From JBHGBM01 sp041946965 (GTDB lineage: Bacteria; Acidobacteriota; Terriglobia; Bryobacterales; Bryobacteraceae): 64,000 nucleotides of DNA. Each line of letters starts with the position of its first letter. The first letter of the stretch is position 1. The position numbers were made by a program, and so were the translations under genes. The notes beneath the pieces are model-generated. The model was not told where the DNA came from and did not search any database. It saw only the letters and a program-made list of their open reading frames with translations. This document shows, piece by piece, positions 8,907 to 16,066 of the stretch. The stretch is taken from NCBI GenBank assembly GCA_041946965.1, contig JBHGBM010000007.1, positions 37,701 through 101,700 of the forward strand. Direction: 5' to 3'.

Positions 8907-8940
8907 CCGTTGTTCGACCTTCTGGGGAGGCTGTTTCCAT

Positions 8941-9570
8941 ATGAGCGTTATCCGTTTCACGCAGAATTACGACGACCTGTCCACCGACCGCGGTTATCAG
9001 TTCAAGTTCCTCTGCGACCGGTGCGGAAACGGGCACCTTTCGAGCTTTCAGGCTTCCATGACGGGCATGGCGGGCGGTCTGCTGCGGGCGGCGGGCGACC
9101 TGTTCGGCGGCGTCCTGCACTCGGCGGGCAACAGCGCTTACGAGATCCAGCGTGCCGTCGGCGGCAAGGCGCACGACGCCGCGCTGCGCGCCGCGGTGGA
9201 GGAGGCCAGGCCGTTTTTCCGCCAATGCAACCGCTGCGGCAAGTGGGTATGCCCGGAGGTCTGCTGGAATCCCAAGCGCGGCCTCTGCCTGGAATGCGCG
9301 CCGGACGTGGAGCAGGAGATGGCCGCCGCGCAGGCGCAGGCCACTAAGGACCAGATCTGGCAGAAGGCATCGGAGACGGACTACACGGCCAAGCTGGACA
9401 TGACCACCGAGGTGGTGGCCTACTGTCCCGAATGCGGGACCAAAACCCAGGGCGCCAAGTTTTGCCCCGGCTGCGGCAAGAAACTGCGGGCGAAAACGGA
9501 GTGCGGAAACTGCGGCACCGAAGTGGAAGCCGGAACGAAGTTCTGCCCCGAGTGCGGGAAGAAAATCTGA
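8941..9570 (+). CDS. zinc-ribbon protein, unknown function
   Basis: A 209-residue cytoplasmic-looking protein with several metal-binding knuckles. The first is CDRCGNGH near residue 24. The second pair is CNRCGKWVCPEVCW plus CLEC (about 97-121). A C-terminal double zinc ribbon follows: CPECGTKTQGAKFCPGCGKK, then CGNCGTEVEAGTKFCPECGKK. A Gly/Ala-rich, mildly hydrophobic stretch (MAGGLLRAAGDLFGGVL, about 43-59) separates the first knuckles and may pack against a membrane. The ATG at 8941 has a good GGGAGG site upstream. C-terminal double zinc ribbons like this are widespread modules for protein or nucleic-acid contacts, so no reaction can be assigned. It is convergent with the URO-D-like gene. 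Confidence 0.8.
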   Translation: MSVIRFTQNYDDLSTDRGYQFKFLCDRCGNGHLSSFQASMTGMAGGLLRAAGDLFGGVLHSAGNSAYEIQRAVGGKAHDAALRAAVEEARPFFRQCNRCGKWVCPEVCWNPKRGLCLECAPDVEQEMAAAQAQATKDQIWQKASETDYTAKLDMTTEVVAYCPECGTKTQGAKFCPGCGKKLRAKTECGNCGTEVEAGTKFCPECGKKI

Positions 9571-9581
9571 GGCGACGGCCT

Positions 9582-9627
9582 CACTGCCAGAGACCACCGG
9601 CAGGCAGTGGGCGGTTTCGCCTGCCGG
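9582..9627. terminator. overlapping inverted repeats between convergent genes
   Basis: CACTGCC (9582-9588) pairs with GGCAGTG (9603-9609). CCGGCAGGC (9597-9605) pairs with GCCTGCCGG (9619-9627), a perfect 9-base stem. The two stems share bases and exclude each other. They lie between the stop of the zinc-ribbon gene and the stop of the convergent URO-D-like gene, with no T-tract. A bidirectional terminator or transcript-end stabiliser is the likely role. Confidence 0.4.
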
Positions 9628-9628
9628 C

Positions 9629-10678
9629 TCACAGTGCGCGCAGCAGCGCGGCGAATTCCGCCTCGCTGGTCACATAGCGGTCTGATACGAACACGTACAG
9701 TCCCTCACGCGGCAGCCTGCGCACGGTCGCGGCCAGGTCTTCGAACCACCCGTCTACCATGAGAATCAGCCGCGAGCGCTCCAGTGTTTCCCGCAGGCAC
9801 GGCAGCATATCCGCCAGCCGCGGGCCATTCGCCTCCACGGTGATTTCCAGGCCTGCCAACCCCGGAATTTCGAGCACGTCTCGGTAATGCCGGTAGCCGG
9901 TGGAATGCAGGTGGAACAGCACGTGCGGCCCGAGGTGTTCCACGATGGCGGCATTGTGCTCCAGAAACAGTTCGCGATAGACCCGTGGCGCGCACAGCCC
10001 CATCATGTCTTCCTGGATTACCGTTGTGGGTCCCGGCGCCCAATAGCCGAAAATGTGGCCGTAGCCGCCCAGTTTGGGGGGGACCAGGCTGAAGTGCATG
10101 TCGAGCACGTCCAGGTGCAGGCGGTTGATGCGCGCGGCGGCGGCGGCGAGCGGCGCGGGATCGTCGTAGAGATCCAGGCAGAAGCCGTCAATGCCGCGCA
10201 TGGCCGCCAGCACATCGGAGCATCCGCGCAGGATGGTGGTGCTGAGGAAGCATTCCTCGGGCACGGCGGCCGCGAGTTCCGCGGTTTCCGCGCGCAGACG
10301 CGCCAGCCACTCCCGCGAGAGCGGCGCGCGCTCCAACTCCGCCGCGCTGGCCACAAAATGTCCGGGCGCGAGCGAACCGCTCGAATACCGAACCGGGCAG
10401 CCACAGATGGCTTCCAGCCACGGCACGGCGCGCCACGCGGCCACGTAGGGCATGAAGTCGTCCGAGCGCACCGCCCGTCCGGCGAAGGCGTCTTCGTACT
10501 CCGTGCGGGCCAGCGCGCGGCCCACCTCGCCGGGTGCCAGTTCCGCGCGGGGGAACGGCGCACGTAGAAAGCCGACAGGCGACCACACCCGCGCCGGTGC
10601 GACCCCTACCGGGGGGCGGCCCCGCTCGCGTTTCCAGAACACGCGCTCGAAGCGCTCGATCTTCTCCGCGATTTTCAT
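9629..10678 (-). CDS. uroporphyrinogen decarboxylase-fold protein
   Basis: A 349-residue protein that resembles the URO-D/methylcobamide-methyltransferase superfamily rather than true HemE. Family-like traits are the opening MKIAEKIERFERVFWKRERG, GPTTVIQEDMMGLCAPRVYRELF around residues 215-237, HVLFHLHSTGYRHYRDVLEI, and GLEITVEANGP near the C-terminus. Members of this group decarboxylate or demethylate small molecules or methyl-corrinoid partners. No corrinoid protein gene is adjacent. ATG at 10678 is preferred over upstream in-frame codons because it begins the conserved N-terminus and leaves a 37-base divergent promoter region with the glycosyltransferase gene. The substrate is unknown. Confidence 0.7.
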   Translation of the reverse strand: MKIAEKIERFERVFWKRERGRPPVGVAPARVWSPVGFLRAPFPRAELAPGEVGRALARTEYEDAFAGRAVRSDDFMPYVAAWRAVPWLEAICGCPVRYSSGSLAPGHFVASAAELERAPLSREWLARLRAETAELAAAVPEECFLSTTILRGCSDVLAAMRGIDGFCLDLYDDPAPLAAAAARINRLHLDVLDMHFSLVPPKLGGYGHIFGYWAPGPTTVIQEDMMGLCAPRVYRELFLEHNAAIVEHLGPHVLFHLHSTGYRHYRDVLEIPGLAGLEITVEANGPRLADMLPCLRETLERSRLILMVDGWFEDLAATVRRLPREGLYVFVSDRYVTSEAEFAALLRAL

Positions 10679-10715
10679 GCGAGAGCGCGATTGTAGCGTG
10701 ATTATAGTGGAAGGA

Positions 10716-11810
10716 ATGCGGCTTGCCGTGGACGCCACGCCGCTGCTGCTGCGCAGCGCCGGCGTCAAGACATACCTGTATTACTGGACGCGCCACCTGC
10801 GCGAGCAGGCGGGCCGGCGCCGGCTCTGGCTGTTCCCCGCCGCGGGCCGTCCCGGGACCTGCGAGCACGAGCGCTCCATCGTCTCCGCGCCCCGCACCCT
10901 GGCGGGCCTGCTGGCGCTGCACTCGGCCAACTATCTCGGCTCATGGACGCTCGAGCCGCTGGCGGCGGCGGTGGACGTGTTTCATGCCTCGCACCAGTTG
11001 CGCCGCCCTCCGCGGCGTCCGCTGCTCACCGCCACGCTCTACGATATGACCTGCTGGCTCGCGCCCGAAATGCACACCGCCGCCAACGTGCGCGCCTCGC
11101 GCCGCTTCGCGGAGATGGTGCTGCGGCGCGCCGCCGGCCTGATCGCGATTTCCGCCAATTCGCGCGACGATGCGGTACGGCTGCTCGGCCTCGACCCCGG
11201 ACGCATCGCGGTGATCTACCCCGGCGTCGCGAACGCATTCTTCACCGCCGCGCCGGCGCCCCGCGAAAAGCCGTTCGCGCTGTTCGTGGGCACGGTGGAG
11301 CCGCGCAAGAACATCCCCGTGCTGCTGGACGCGTGGGAAGACCTGCCCCGCTCCCTGCGCCAGGAGTTCGACCTGGTGGTGGCGGGTCCCGCCGGTTGGG
11401 GCGACCCGGCCACGCTCGCGCGGCTTCAAAGCGGCATACCCGGGGTCCGCTACCTTGGCTACGTGCCGGAAGCCGAACTGCCCGGGTTGACCGCCGCAGC
11501 CAGCGTGTTCGTCTACCCATCGCTCTATGAAGGTTTCGGGCTTCCGGTGGCGCAGGCCATGGCGGCAGGCGTCCCCGTGGTCGCCAGCCATGTTTCCTCG
11601 CTGCCCGAGGTGGCGGGAAAGGGCGCCCTGTTTATCGACCCGCGCAGTCCCACGGAGATCCGCGCGGCGTTGGAACGGCTGCTGCTTTCGCCTTCGTTGC
11701 GCGCCGAGCTGGGAGCGCGCGGCCGCGATCGCGCCGGGCTCTATCGCTGGGACGAGGCGGCGCGCCAGTCCTGGGCTTTTTTCGAAAAGCTCGCCGGCTC
11801 GCGCGGGTAG
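10716..11810 (+). CDS. family-4-type glycosyltransferase
   Basis: GT-B fold retaining glycosyltransferase, 364 residues. The N-terminal half carries DVFHASHQLRRPPRRP and a LIAISANSRDDAVRLLG helix. The C-terminal sugar-nucleotide domain begins at FALFVGTVEPRKNIPVLLDAW (about 185-205). It holds RYLGYVPEAELPGLTAAASV and the hallmark YEGFGLPVAQAMAAGVPVV (about 271-289), whose Glu residues contact the nucleotide-sugar in this family. Acceptor and donor cannot be read. The ATG at 10716 has GGAAGGA immediately adjacent and a TATAGT hexamer at 10703-10708, seven bases before the start, hinting at leaderless transcription. Its 3' end overlaps the convergent histidine kinase gene by 70 bases. Confidence 0.88.
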   Translation: MRLAVDATPLLLRSAGVKTYLYYWTRHLREQAGRRRLWLFPAAGRPGTCEHERSIVSAPRTLAGLLALHSANYLGSWTLEPLAAAVDVFHASHQLRRPPRRPLLTATLYDMTCWLAPEMHTAANVRASRRFAEMVLRRAAGLIAISANSRDDAVRLLGLDPGRIAVIYPGVANAFFTAAPAPREKPFALFVGTVEPRKNIPVLLDAWEDLPRSLRQEFDLVVAGPAGWGDPATLARLQSGIPGVRYLGYVPEAELPGLTAAASVFVYPSLYEGFGLPVAQAMAAGVPVVASHVSSLPEVAGKGALFIDPRSPTEIRAALERLLLSPSLRAELGARGRDRAGLYRWDEAARQSWAFFEKLAGSRG

Positions 11811-12931
11811 GCGGCGCGGAAGGTGGTCCCTTCGGCATTGTTGGAGGTGAAGGAGATGCCGCCTTCCAGGTAGCGCTCCGTCAGCAGCTTCATGCTGTAG
11901 GTGCCCAACCCGCGGCCGCTGCCCTTGGTGGAAAACGAGCGCTGGAAAACCTGCGCGCGCACCTCTTCCGGCATCACGGCCGGGTTTTGCACCCAGAACT
12001 CCACTTCGTCGTTCAGTGTGCGGCAGCCGGCGCGCACCGTTCCTCCGGGAGGACAGGCTTCCAGCGCGTTCGCCAGCATGTTGCCGATCACGCGCCCCAG
12101 CAGGGCACGATCGCTGCGCAGGATCACATCCGCCGCATCCGGTTCGATTTCGATCTCGCGCCCGTGCGCCACCGGGAATTCGCAGTATCGTTCCACTTCC
12201 TGGCGCAGCACCCCGAGGCTGGAGAGCGGCTCCGGATCGGGCTCGAGCTCGCCGGTTTCCGCGGCGGCGAGAGTGCGCTGGCTTATGATTTCGTTCACCA
12301 GTTGCATGGAGGCCGAATGCAGCAGATGCGCGGAGCGGCGCGCCTTGCCCTCCGGCACGGTACGCTCGATGACCTCCGCGAGACCGAGCACGCACGACGC
12401 CGTGTTCAGCAGGTCGTGAAAGAAGATCCGTTCGAGCGCGCGGCGGCGTTTCTCATGACTGATATCGGCCAGCGAAACTACAAGGAAGGATTCCGCGCCG
12501 GCCGCGGCCGGCGCCGCATGAACGGCCAGGTCTAACGCTTCGGTCCGTCCGTGGACGCGCCGGGTGACGCGGCATTCCCGCTCGGTGGCCGCGCCGCCGA
12601 GGGCGTCCAGTATGGCCAGCAGGGCGCCGCAGAATTCACACGCTTCCGCGGTCCCGCACCCCCCGGGCGCGTGCGCGGCGTTCACACATCCGAGGGCTTC
12701 GCCCGGCCGCATGCCCAGCAGGCTGGCGGGATTCTCCACCCCGATCAGGCTCGCAAGCGCCCGGTTCCAGTACACGATCTGCCGCTGGCTGTTCAGCACC
12801 AGGGCGACGGACGGCGAGGCATCCAGAACGGCGCGCAGCAGCTCGGTGGAGATCACCGCGGCGGCTTGCCGTTCCACTATGCGGTGAGGAGCGCGGTGCG
12901 CTCGCGCCGCCGCCGTGCCGCCCGCGTCCAT
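11741..12931 (-). CDS. PAS-domain sensor histidine kinase with cysteine cluster
   Basis: A 396-residue soluble sensor kinase with no TM segment. The PAS domain spans about 28-155 (LRAVLDASPSVALVLNSQRQ). Within it lies a four-cysteine block, Cys82, Cys92, Cys98 and Cys101, in GCVNAAHAPGGCGTAEACEF plus C. The phosphoacceptor helix is FFHDLLNTASCVLGLAEVI with His172. The ATPase domain has an N box VIGNMLANALEACPPGG (about 279-295) and a G box GSGRGLGTYSMKLL (about 337-350). No response regulator is adjacent, so it is an orphan. The start is uncertain: ATG at 12931 or GTG near 12856 just before the PAS domain. The C-terminus overlaps the glycosyltransferase 3' end by 70 bases in opposite orientation. 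Confidence 0.88.
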   Translation of the reverse strand: MDAGGTAAARAHRAPHRIVERQAAAVISTELLRAVLDASPSVALVLNSQRQIVYWNRALASLIGVENPASLLGMRPGEALGCVNAAHAPGGCGTAEACEFCGALLAILDALGGAATERECRVTRRVHGRTEALDLAVHAAPAAAGAESFLVVSLADISHEKRRRALERIFFHDLLNTASCVLGLAEVIERTVPEGKARRSAHLLHSASMQLVNEIISQRTLAAAETGELEPDPEPLSSLGVLRQEVERYCEFPVAHGREIEIEPDAADVILRSDRALLGRVIGNMLANALEACPPGGTVRAGCRTLNDEVEFWVQNPAVMPEEVRAQVFQRSFSTKGSGRGLGTYSMKLLTERYLEGGISFTSNNAEGTTFRAAYPREPASFSKKAQDWRAASSQR

Positions 12932-12938
12932 AAACCCC

Positions 12939-15026
12939 TTACGGTTTCAAAACCAGCACAAAGCCGTCGGAAAGCCCGCCCGCATAATTCCGCCGGAGTG
13001 CGCCGTCCGTGGAGCCGATATTGCGCGGGCCGGTGAGCCCGCCGACCGCAACCGAGCCGTCCAGCGCCACCGCGATCGAGTTGCCCACATGGATGCCGGT
13101 GGCTCCCGCGTAGCTCGCGTAGGCCAGGCCGGCGCCCGGCGCCAGCTTGGCTACAAACGCGTTGATGCCGCCTCCCCAGGTGGCCTGGAACGGGCCGCCG
13201 GCGGTCGGGAAATCGCGCGACAGCGTGTAGCCGGTCACCCAGATGTTGCCGGCCGCGTCGCCCGCGATGCCCTCGCCTACATCGCCGCCGCTGCCGCCGA
13301 GGTAGGTGGCATAGACCAACTGCGCGTCGCGCGGGGCCGCCGGGTTCAGGCGCATCGCAAACCCTTTTCCCGCGGTGTTGCCACTCGATTGAGCGGCATC
13401 GCCGGTGACCGGGAAGTCTCGCGAGGCGGTCAGGCCGGTGAGCAGCAGTCTGCCTTGCGGGTCCACTGCGATGCGGGTCACCTGGTCCAATCCGCTGCCG
13501 CCGAAACATGTGGAGTAGGCCAGCGAGTCGTCACCGGACCTGCTGAAATCCAATCGCGTCACGAAGATGTCCATGCCGCCGATGGGGTTGGGCGAAAACG
13601 CGTCTGCGGTGTACTGGAACATCTGGGAAAGCGTGTTGCCGGTCACGTAGACCTCGCCCGTAGGGGTTACGGCCACACTGCGCCCCTCATCCCAGGTTTC
13701 GCCGCCCAGGTAAGTGGAGTAGGCCAGAGTGGCGTTAGGGATGTCGATCTTAGCGACGAATGCATCCTGCACGCCCCATTTCCCTTTGCTGAGTGCGTTG
13801 GGGGTGATGGGAAAATTCTCGGATTTCGTGGTGCCCACGAAATAGACCAGTCCGTTGCCGTATACCGCGATGCCGCGCCCCTCATCGGTCTCCGTGCCGC
13901 CCAGGTAGGTGGAGTACACCAGCGCATCGGCGCCGGGGCGGGAGGGATCGAGCTTCAGCATGAAGGCATCGGTGGTGCCCTCGGCGGAGAGTTGGAGCTG
14001 ATGGGCCAGGCCGGCGGTGGGGAAGTCCGTGCTTCCCGTGCTGCCCGTCAGGTACACCGCCCCCTGGGAGTCCACCGCCATGTCATAAGCCGCGTCGTCG
14101 CCCTTGCCTCCGATGTAGGTGAAGTAGACCAGCGAGGCGTCACCCGAGGCGGTGGGATCGAGCTTGGCCACAAAAACATCCGTGCCGCCCGCCAGGGCGT
14201 CCTGGAAGGGCCCGCCGAGCGTGGGGCTGTCGGTGGTGGTGATGTAGCCCGTGGCGTAGACCATGCCGTCCGGGCCGAATTTCACGCTGGTGACGGCGTC
14301 CAGACCGGAGCCGCCCACCAGGGTGGAGTAGGAAAGCACGGGATCGATGGTGAGCGGACGCGTGCGGTCGTAACGCTCGAGTTCAAAGCCCGCGACGTTG
14401 CGGGCCAGCAGGCGATAGCGCCCGCGAACCTCGCGCCCATCCTGGAACACGCGGGGCCGCTTCTGGAGGAAGCGCGCGCCGCGCGAGGCGATGACGAGGT
14501 CGCCGCCGCCGGTCACCGCCAGCGTGCCCGGACCGCGGAAGCGCATGCGGATGCGGTTCGGATCCGCGCCCGGAGAGAGTACGAAATCGTACTCCAGTTG
14601 TCCGGCGTTGCCGTAATAAACCACGTCGATGCCCGGGTAAACGCCGCGCGCGCGTACCCGGCCGTAGTTGGCCACCCCCGCCCGCCACCTGGACCTGGAG
14701 CCAACGAAGTAATTCGAGCGTGCCGCCAGCGGCTCGAACGGCTCGAACACCGCGCCGCGGGATCCTTCGAGCGCAATGCCGACTACCGCGCCGGTGCGGT
14801 GCAGCGCCACCTGTGTCTCCCGCGCCGTGAGCAGTAAGGTGGCGTCCGGCGTGCGGGCGGCAAAACGCACCTGCGGATTCCATTGGCCCGCGTTGGGTTC
14901 GAACCGTAGAGGCAGCCCGCGCAGCAGGCTGCGTGCGCCAGCCGGTTCCGGCGCTCCGGGGAGTACCGCGGCGAGCAGCACGGCGCAGGAAGCCAGGCGC
15001 AAAGAGAGCGGAAAAAGGCGAGACAT
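12939..15026 (-). CDS. secreted SBBP-repeat beta-propeller protein
   Basis: A 695-residue exported protein. It has a signal peptide (LSLRLASCAVLLAAVLPGA), then a DUF7948-like N-terminal domain (LPLRFEPNAGQWNPQVRFAA, about 38-57, with YPGIDVVYYGNAGQLEYDF). About seven repeats of the SBBP type follow, each of the form YSTYLGG...D...AVD..G.VY.TG.T.S.DFP, starting at YSTLVGG near residue 232 and ending at YASYAGA near 655. Repeats of this type form beta-propellers on cell-surface proteins common in Acidobacteria. No C-terminal sorting domain is visible. It is divergent from the PA2779-like gene, with TACAAT and GATTAT hexamers in the 140-base spacer. The role is probably surface or extracellular binding. 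Confidence 0.88.
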   Translation of the reverse strand: MSRLFPLSLRLASCAVLLAAVLPGAPEPAGARSLLRGLPLRFEPNAGQWNPQVRFAARTPDATLLLTARETQVALHRTGAVVGIALEGSRGAVFEPFEPLAARSNYFVGSRSRWRAGVANYGRVRARGVYPGIDVVYYGNAGQLEYDFVLSPGADPNRIRMRFRGPGTLAVTGGGDLVIASRGARFLQKRPRVFQDGREVRGRYRLLARNVAGFELERYDRTRPLTIDPVLSYSTLVGGSGLDAVTSVKFGPDGMVYATGYITTTDSPTLGGPFQDALAGGTDVFVAKLDPTASGDASLVYFTYIGGKGDDAAYDMAVDSQGAVYLTGSTGSTDFPTAGLAHQLQLSAEGTTDAFMLKLDPSRPGADALVYSTYLGGTETDEGRGIAVYGNGLVYFVGTTKSENFPITPNALSKGKWGVQDAFVAKIDIPNATLAYSTYLGGETWDEGRSVAVTPTGEVYVTGNTLSQMFQYTADAFSPNPIGGMDIFVTRLDFSRSGDDSLAYSTCFGGSGLDQVTRIAVDPQGRLLLTGLTASRDFPVTGDAAQSSGNTAGKGFAMRLNPAAPRDAQLVYATYLGGSGGDVGEGIAGDAAGNIWVTGYTLSRDFPTAGGPFQATWGGGINAFVAKLAPGAGLAYASYAGATGIHVGNSIAVALDGSVAVGGLTGPRNIGSTDGALRRNYAGGLSDGFVLVLKP

Positions 15027-15167
15027 AACGATAATCCAAATTGTATCGAATGGCAGGGATCCTGTGATGGAGGCCGCGCGCCCCGTGTTATAAGGGGGTT
15101 AAAGCGGTGTGCCCGCCCGGGTCGCGCCCCCGGCGATCCGCCCGATCTTACACAAGGAGAATGCTCC

Positions 15168-15572
15168 ATGTTGTCCGGAGTGCCCCGGTTCACGCGCACC
15201 CTTGCCAGTGTCGTTCTGATCTTGCTATTCACGATCGCGTCCTGCCTGGCTGCCGAAACGCACGTAGTCAACCCCGCCGACCTGCACAGGGAGACCCTCG
15301 CCGCCGCGGCCGCGCGCCAGCGCAACGTGCAGTCGGTCACGAATCTGCTCTCCTCCCCGGCCGCGCGGAAGGCGCTGGCGCTGGCCGGCACGGATGAGGG
15401 CAAGGTGAAGAGCGCGGTTTCCGCCCTGAGCGACGAGGAACTGGCGCGCCTCGCTTCCCTCGCCGATAAGACGCAGCGCGATTTCGCCGCGGGCCGGATC
15501 AGCGACCGGGACCTGCTGTGGATTCTGGTGATTATCGCCGGTGTGATCCTGATCATACTTGCAGCGGATTGA
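15168..15572 (+). CDS. PA2779-family membrane peptide
   Basis: A 134-residue protein matching the layout of the PA2779 family of Pseudomonas. It has an N-terminal signal/TM segment (TLASVVLILLFTIASCLA, about 11-28), a helical charged middle (about 35-110, with LSDEELARLASLADK) and a C-terminal TM segment (LLWILVIIAGVILIILAA, about 116-133). AAGG-type site AAGGAG at 15154-15159 sits eight bases before the ATG at 15168, which decides the start over the ATG at 15161 in another frame. In Pseudomonas the family gene neighbours a C39-like peptidase, as here: the next gene starts two bases after this stop. The biochemical role of the family is unknown. Confidence 0.8.
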   Translation: MLSGVPRFTRTLASVVLILLFTIASCLAAETHVVNPADLHRETLAAAAARQRNVQSVTNLLSSPAARKALALAGTDEGKVKSAVSALSDEELARLASLADKTQRDFAAGRISDRDLLWILVIIAGVILIILAAD

Positions 15573-15574
15573 GC

Positions 15575-16066
15575 ATGCGGTTGCGCGCGTTTGCCATGCT
15601 CTGTGGCATGACCTGCGCCGCCCAGCCGGGCGTGTGGCTGGATGTTCCTTTCGTGCCGCAGGAGAAGAACGGATGCGGCGCGGCCAGCATCGCCATGGTG
15701 ATGCGTTACTGGCAAGCGCCGGCGGACGCGGTCGAGATCCAACGCGCGCTCTACTCTCGCGAGGCGCGCGGCATCTTCGCTTCCGCCATGGAGCGGTACC
15801 TGAGGGAGCACGGCTTCCGCGCCTTCGCGGTGCGCGGTCAATGGGACGACCTGAAGCAGCACTTGGAGAAAGGCCGTCCGCTGATCGTGGCCCTCAAACC
15901 GGGCCGCGGCGATCCGCACTACGTGGTGGTGGCCGGACTGGAGTCCGGGACGGTGCTGAAGAACGATCCGGCCGAACGCAAGCTGCTCCGGCAGCACCGT
16001 ACCGATTTTGAAAAACAATGGAAGGCTGCCGGCAACTGGATGCTCCTCGCCGTGCCCTCGCGCTAG
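15575..16066 (+). CDS. C39-like cysteine peptidase, PA2778 family
   Basis: A 163-residue papain-fold peptidase domain. The catalytic Cys is in PQEKNGCGAASIAMVMRYW (about residue 32). The active-site His is in RGDPHYVVVAGLE (about 112), followed by a strand with an Asn/Asp (LKNDPAERK). This fits C39 peptidase and C39-like domains, which cut double-glycine leaders in peptide exporters, but there is no ABC transporter fused or nearby. A short hydrophobic leader (AMLCGMTCAA) suggests periplasmic location. The ATG is two bases after the PA2779-like stop, and the 3' end overlaps the next gene by 49 bases, so all three are one transcript. Confidence 0.82.
   Translation: MRLRAFAMLCGMTCAAQPGVWLDVPFVPQEKNGCGAASIAMVMRYWQAPADAVEIQRALYSREARGIFASAMERYLREHGFRAFAVRGQWDDLKQHLEKGRPLIVALKPGRGDPHYVVVAGLESGTVLKNDPAERKLLRQHRTDFEKQWKAAGNWMLLAVPSR

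Noticed and set aside
9629..10678. HemE uroporphyrinogen decarboxylase of heme synthesis
   Set aside because: Only the general fold traits are present; the HemE signature near the N-terminus is missing and no heme genes adjoin.
13030..14340. Repeated segments suggesting a tandem repeat or CRISPR-like array
   Set aside because: The periodicity is that of imperfect SBBP protein repeats of variable length, with no identical short DNA repeats or spacers.
12915..14837. 640-residue plus-strand frame opposite the SBBP protein
   Set aside because: It shows periodic GC-rich mirror repeats of the beta-propeller repeats; the minus strand has signal peptide and SBBP motifs.
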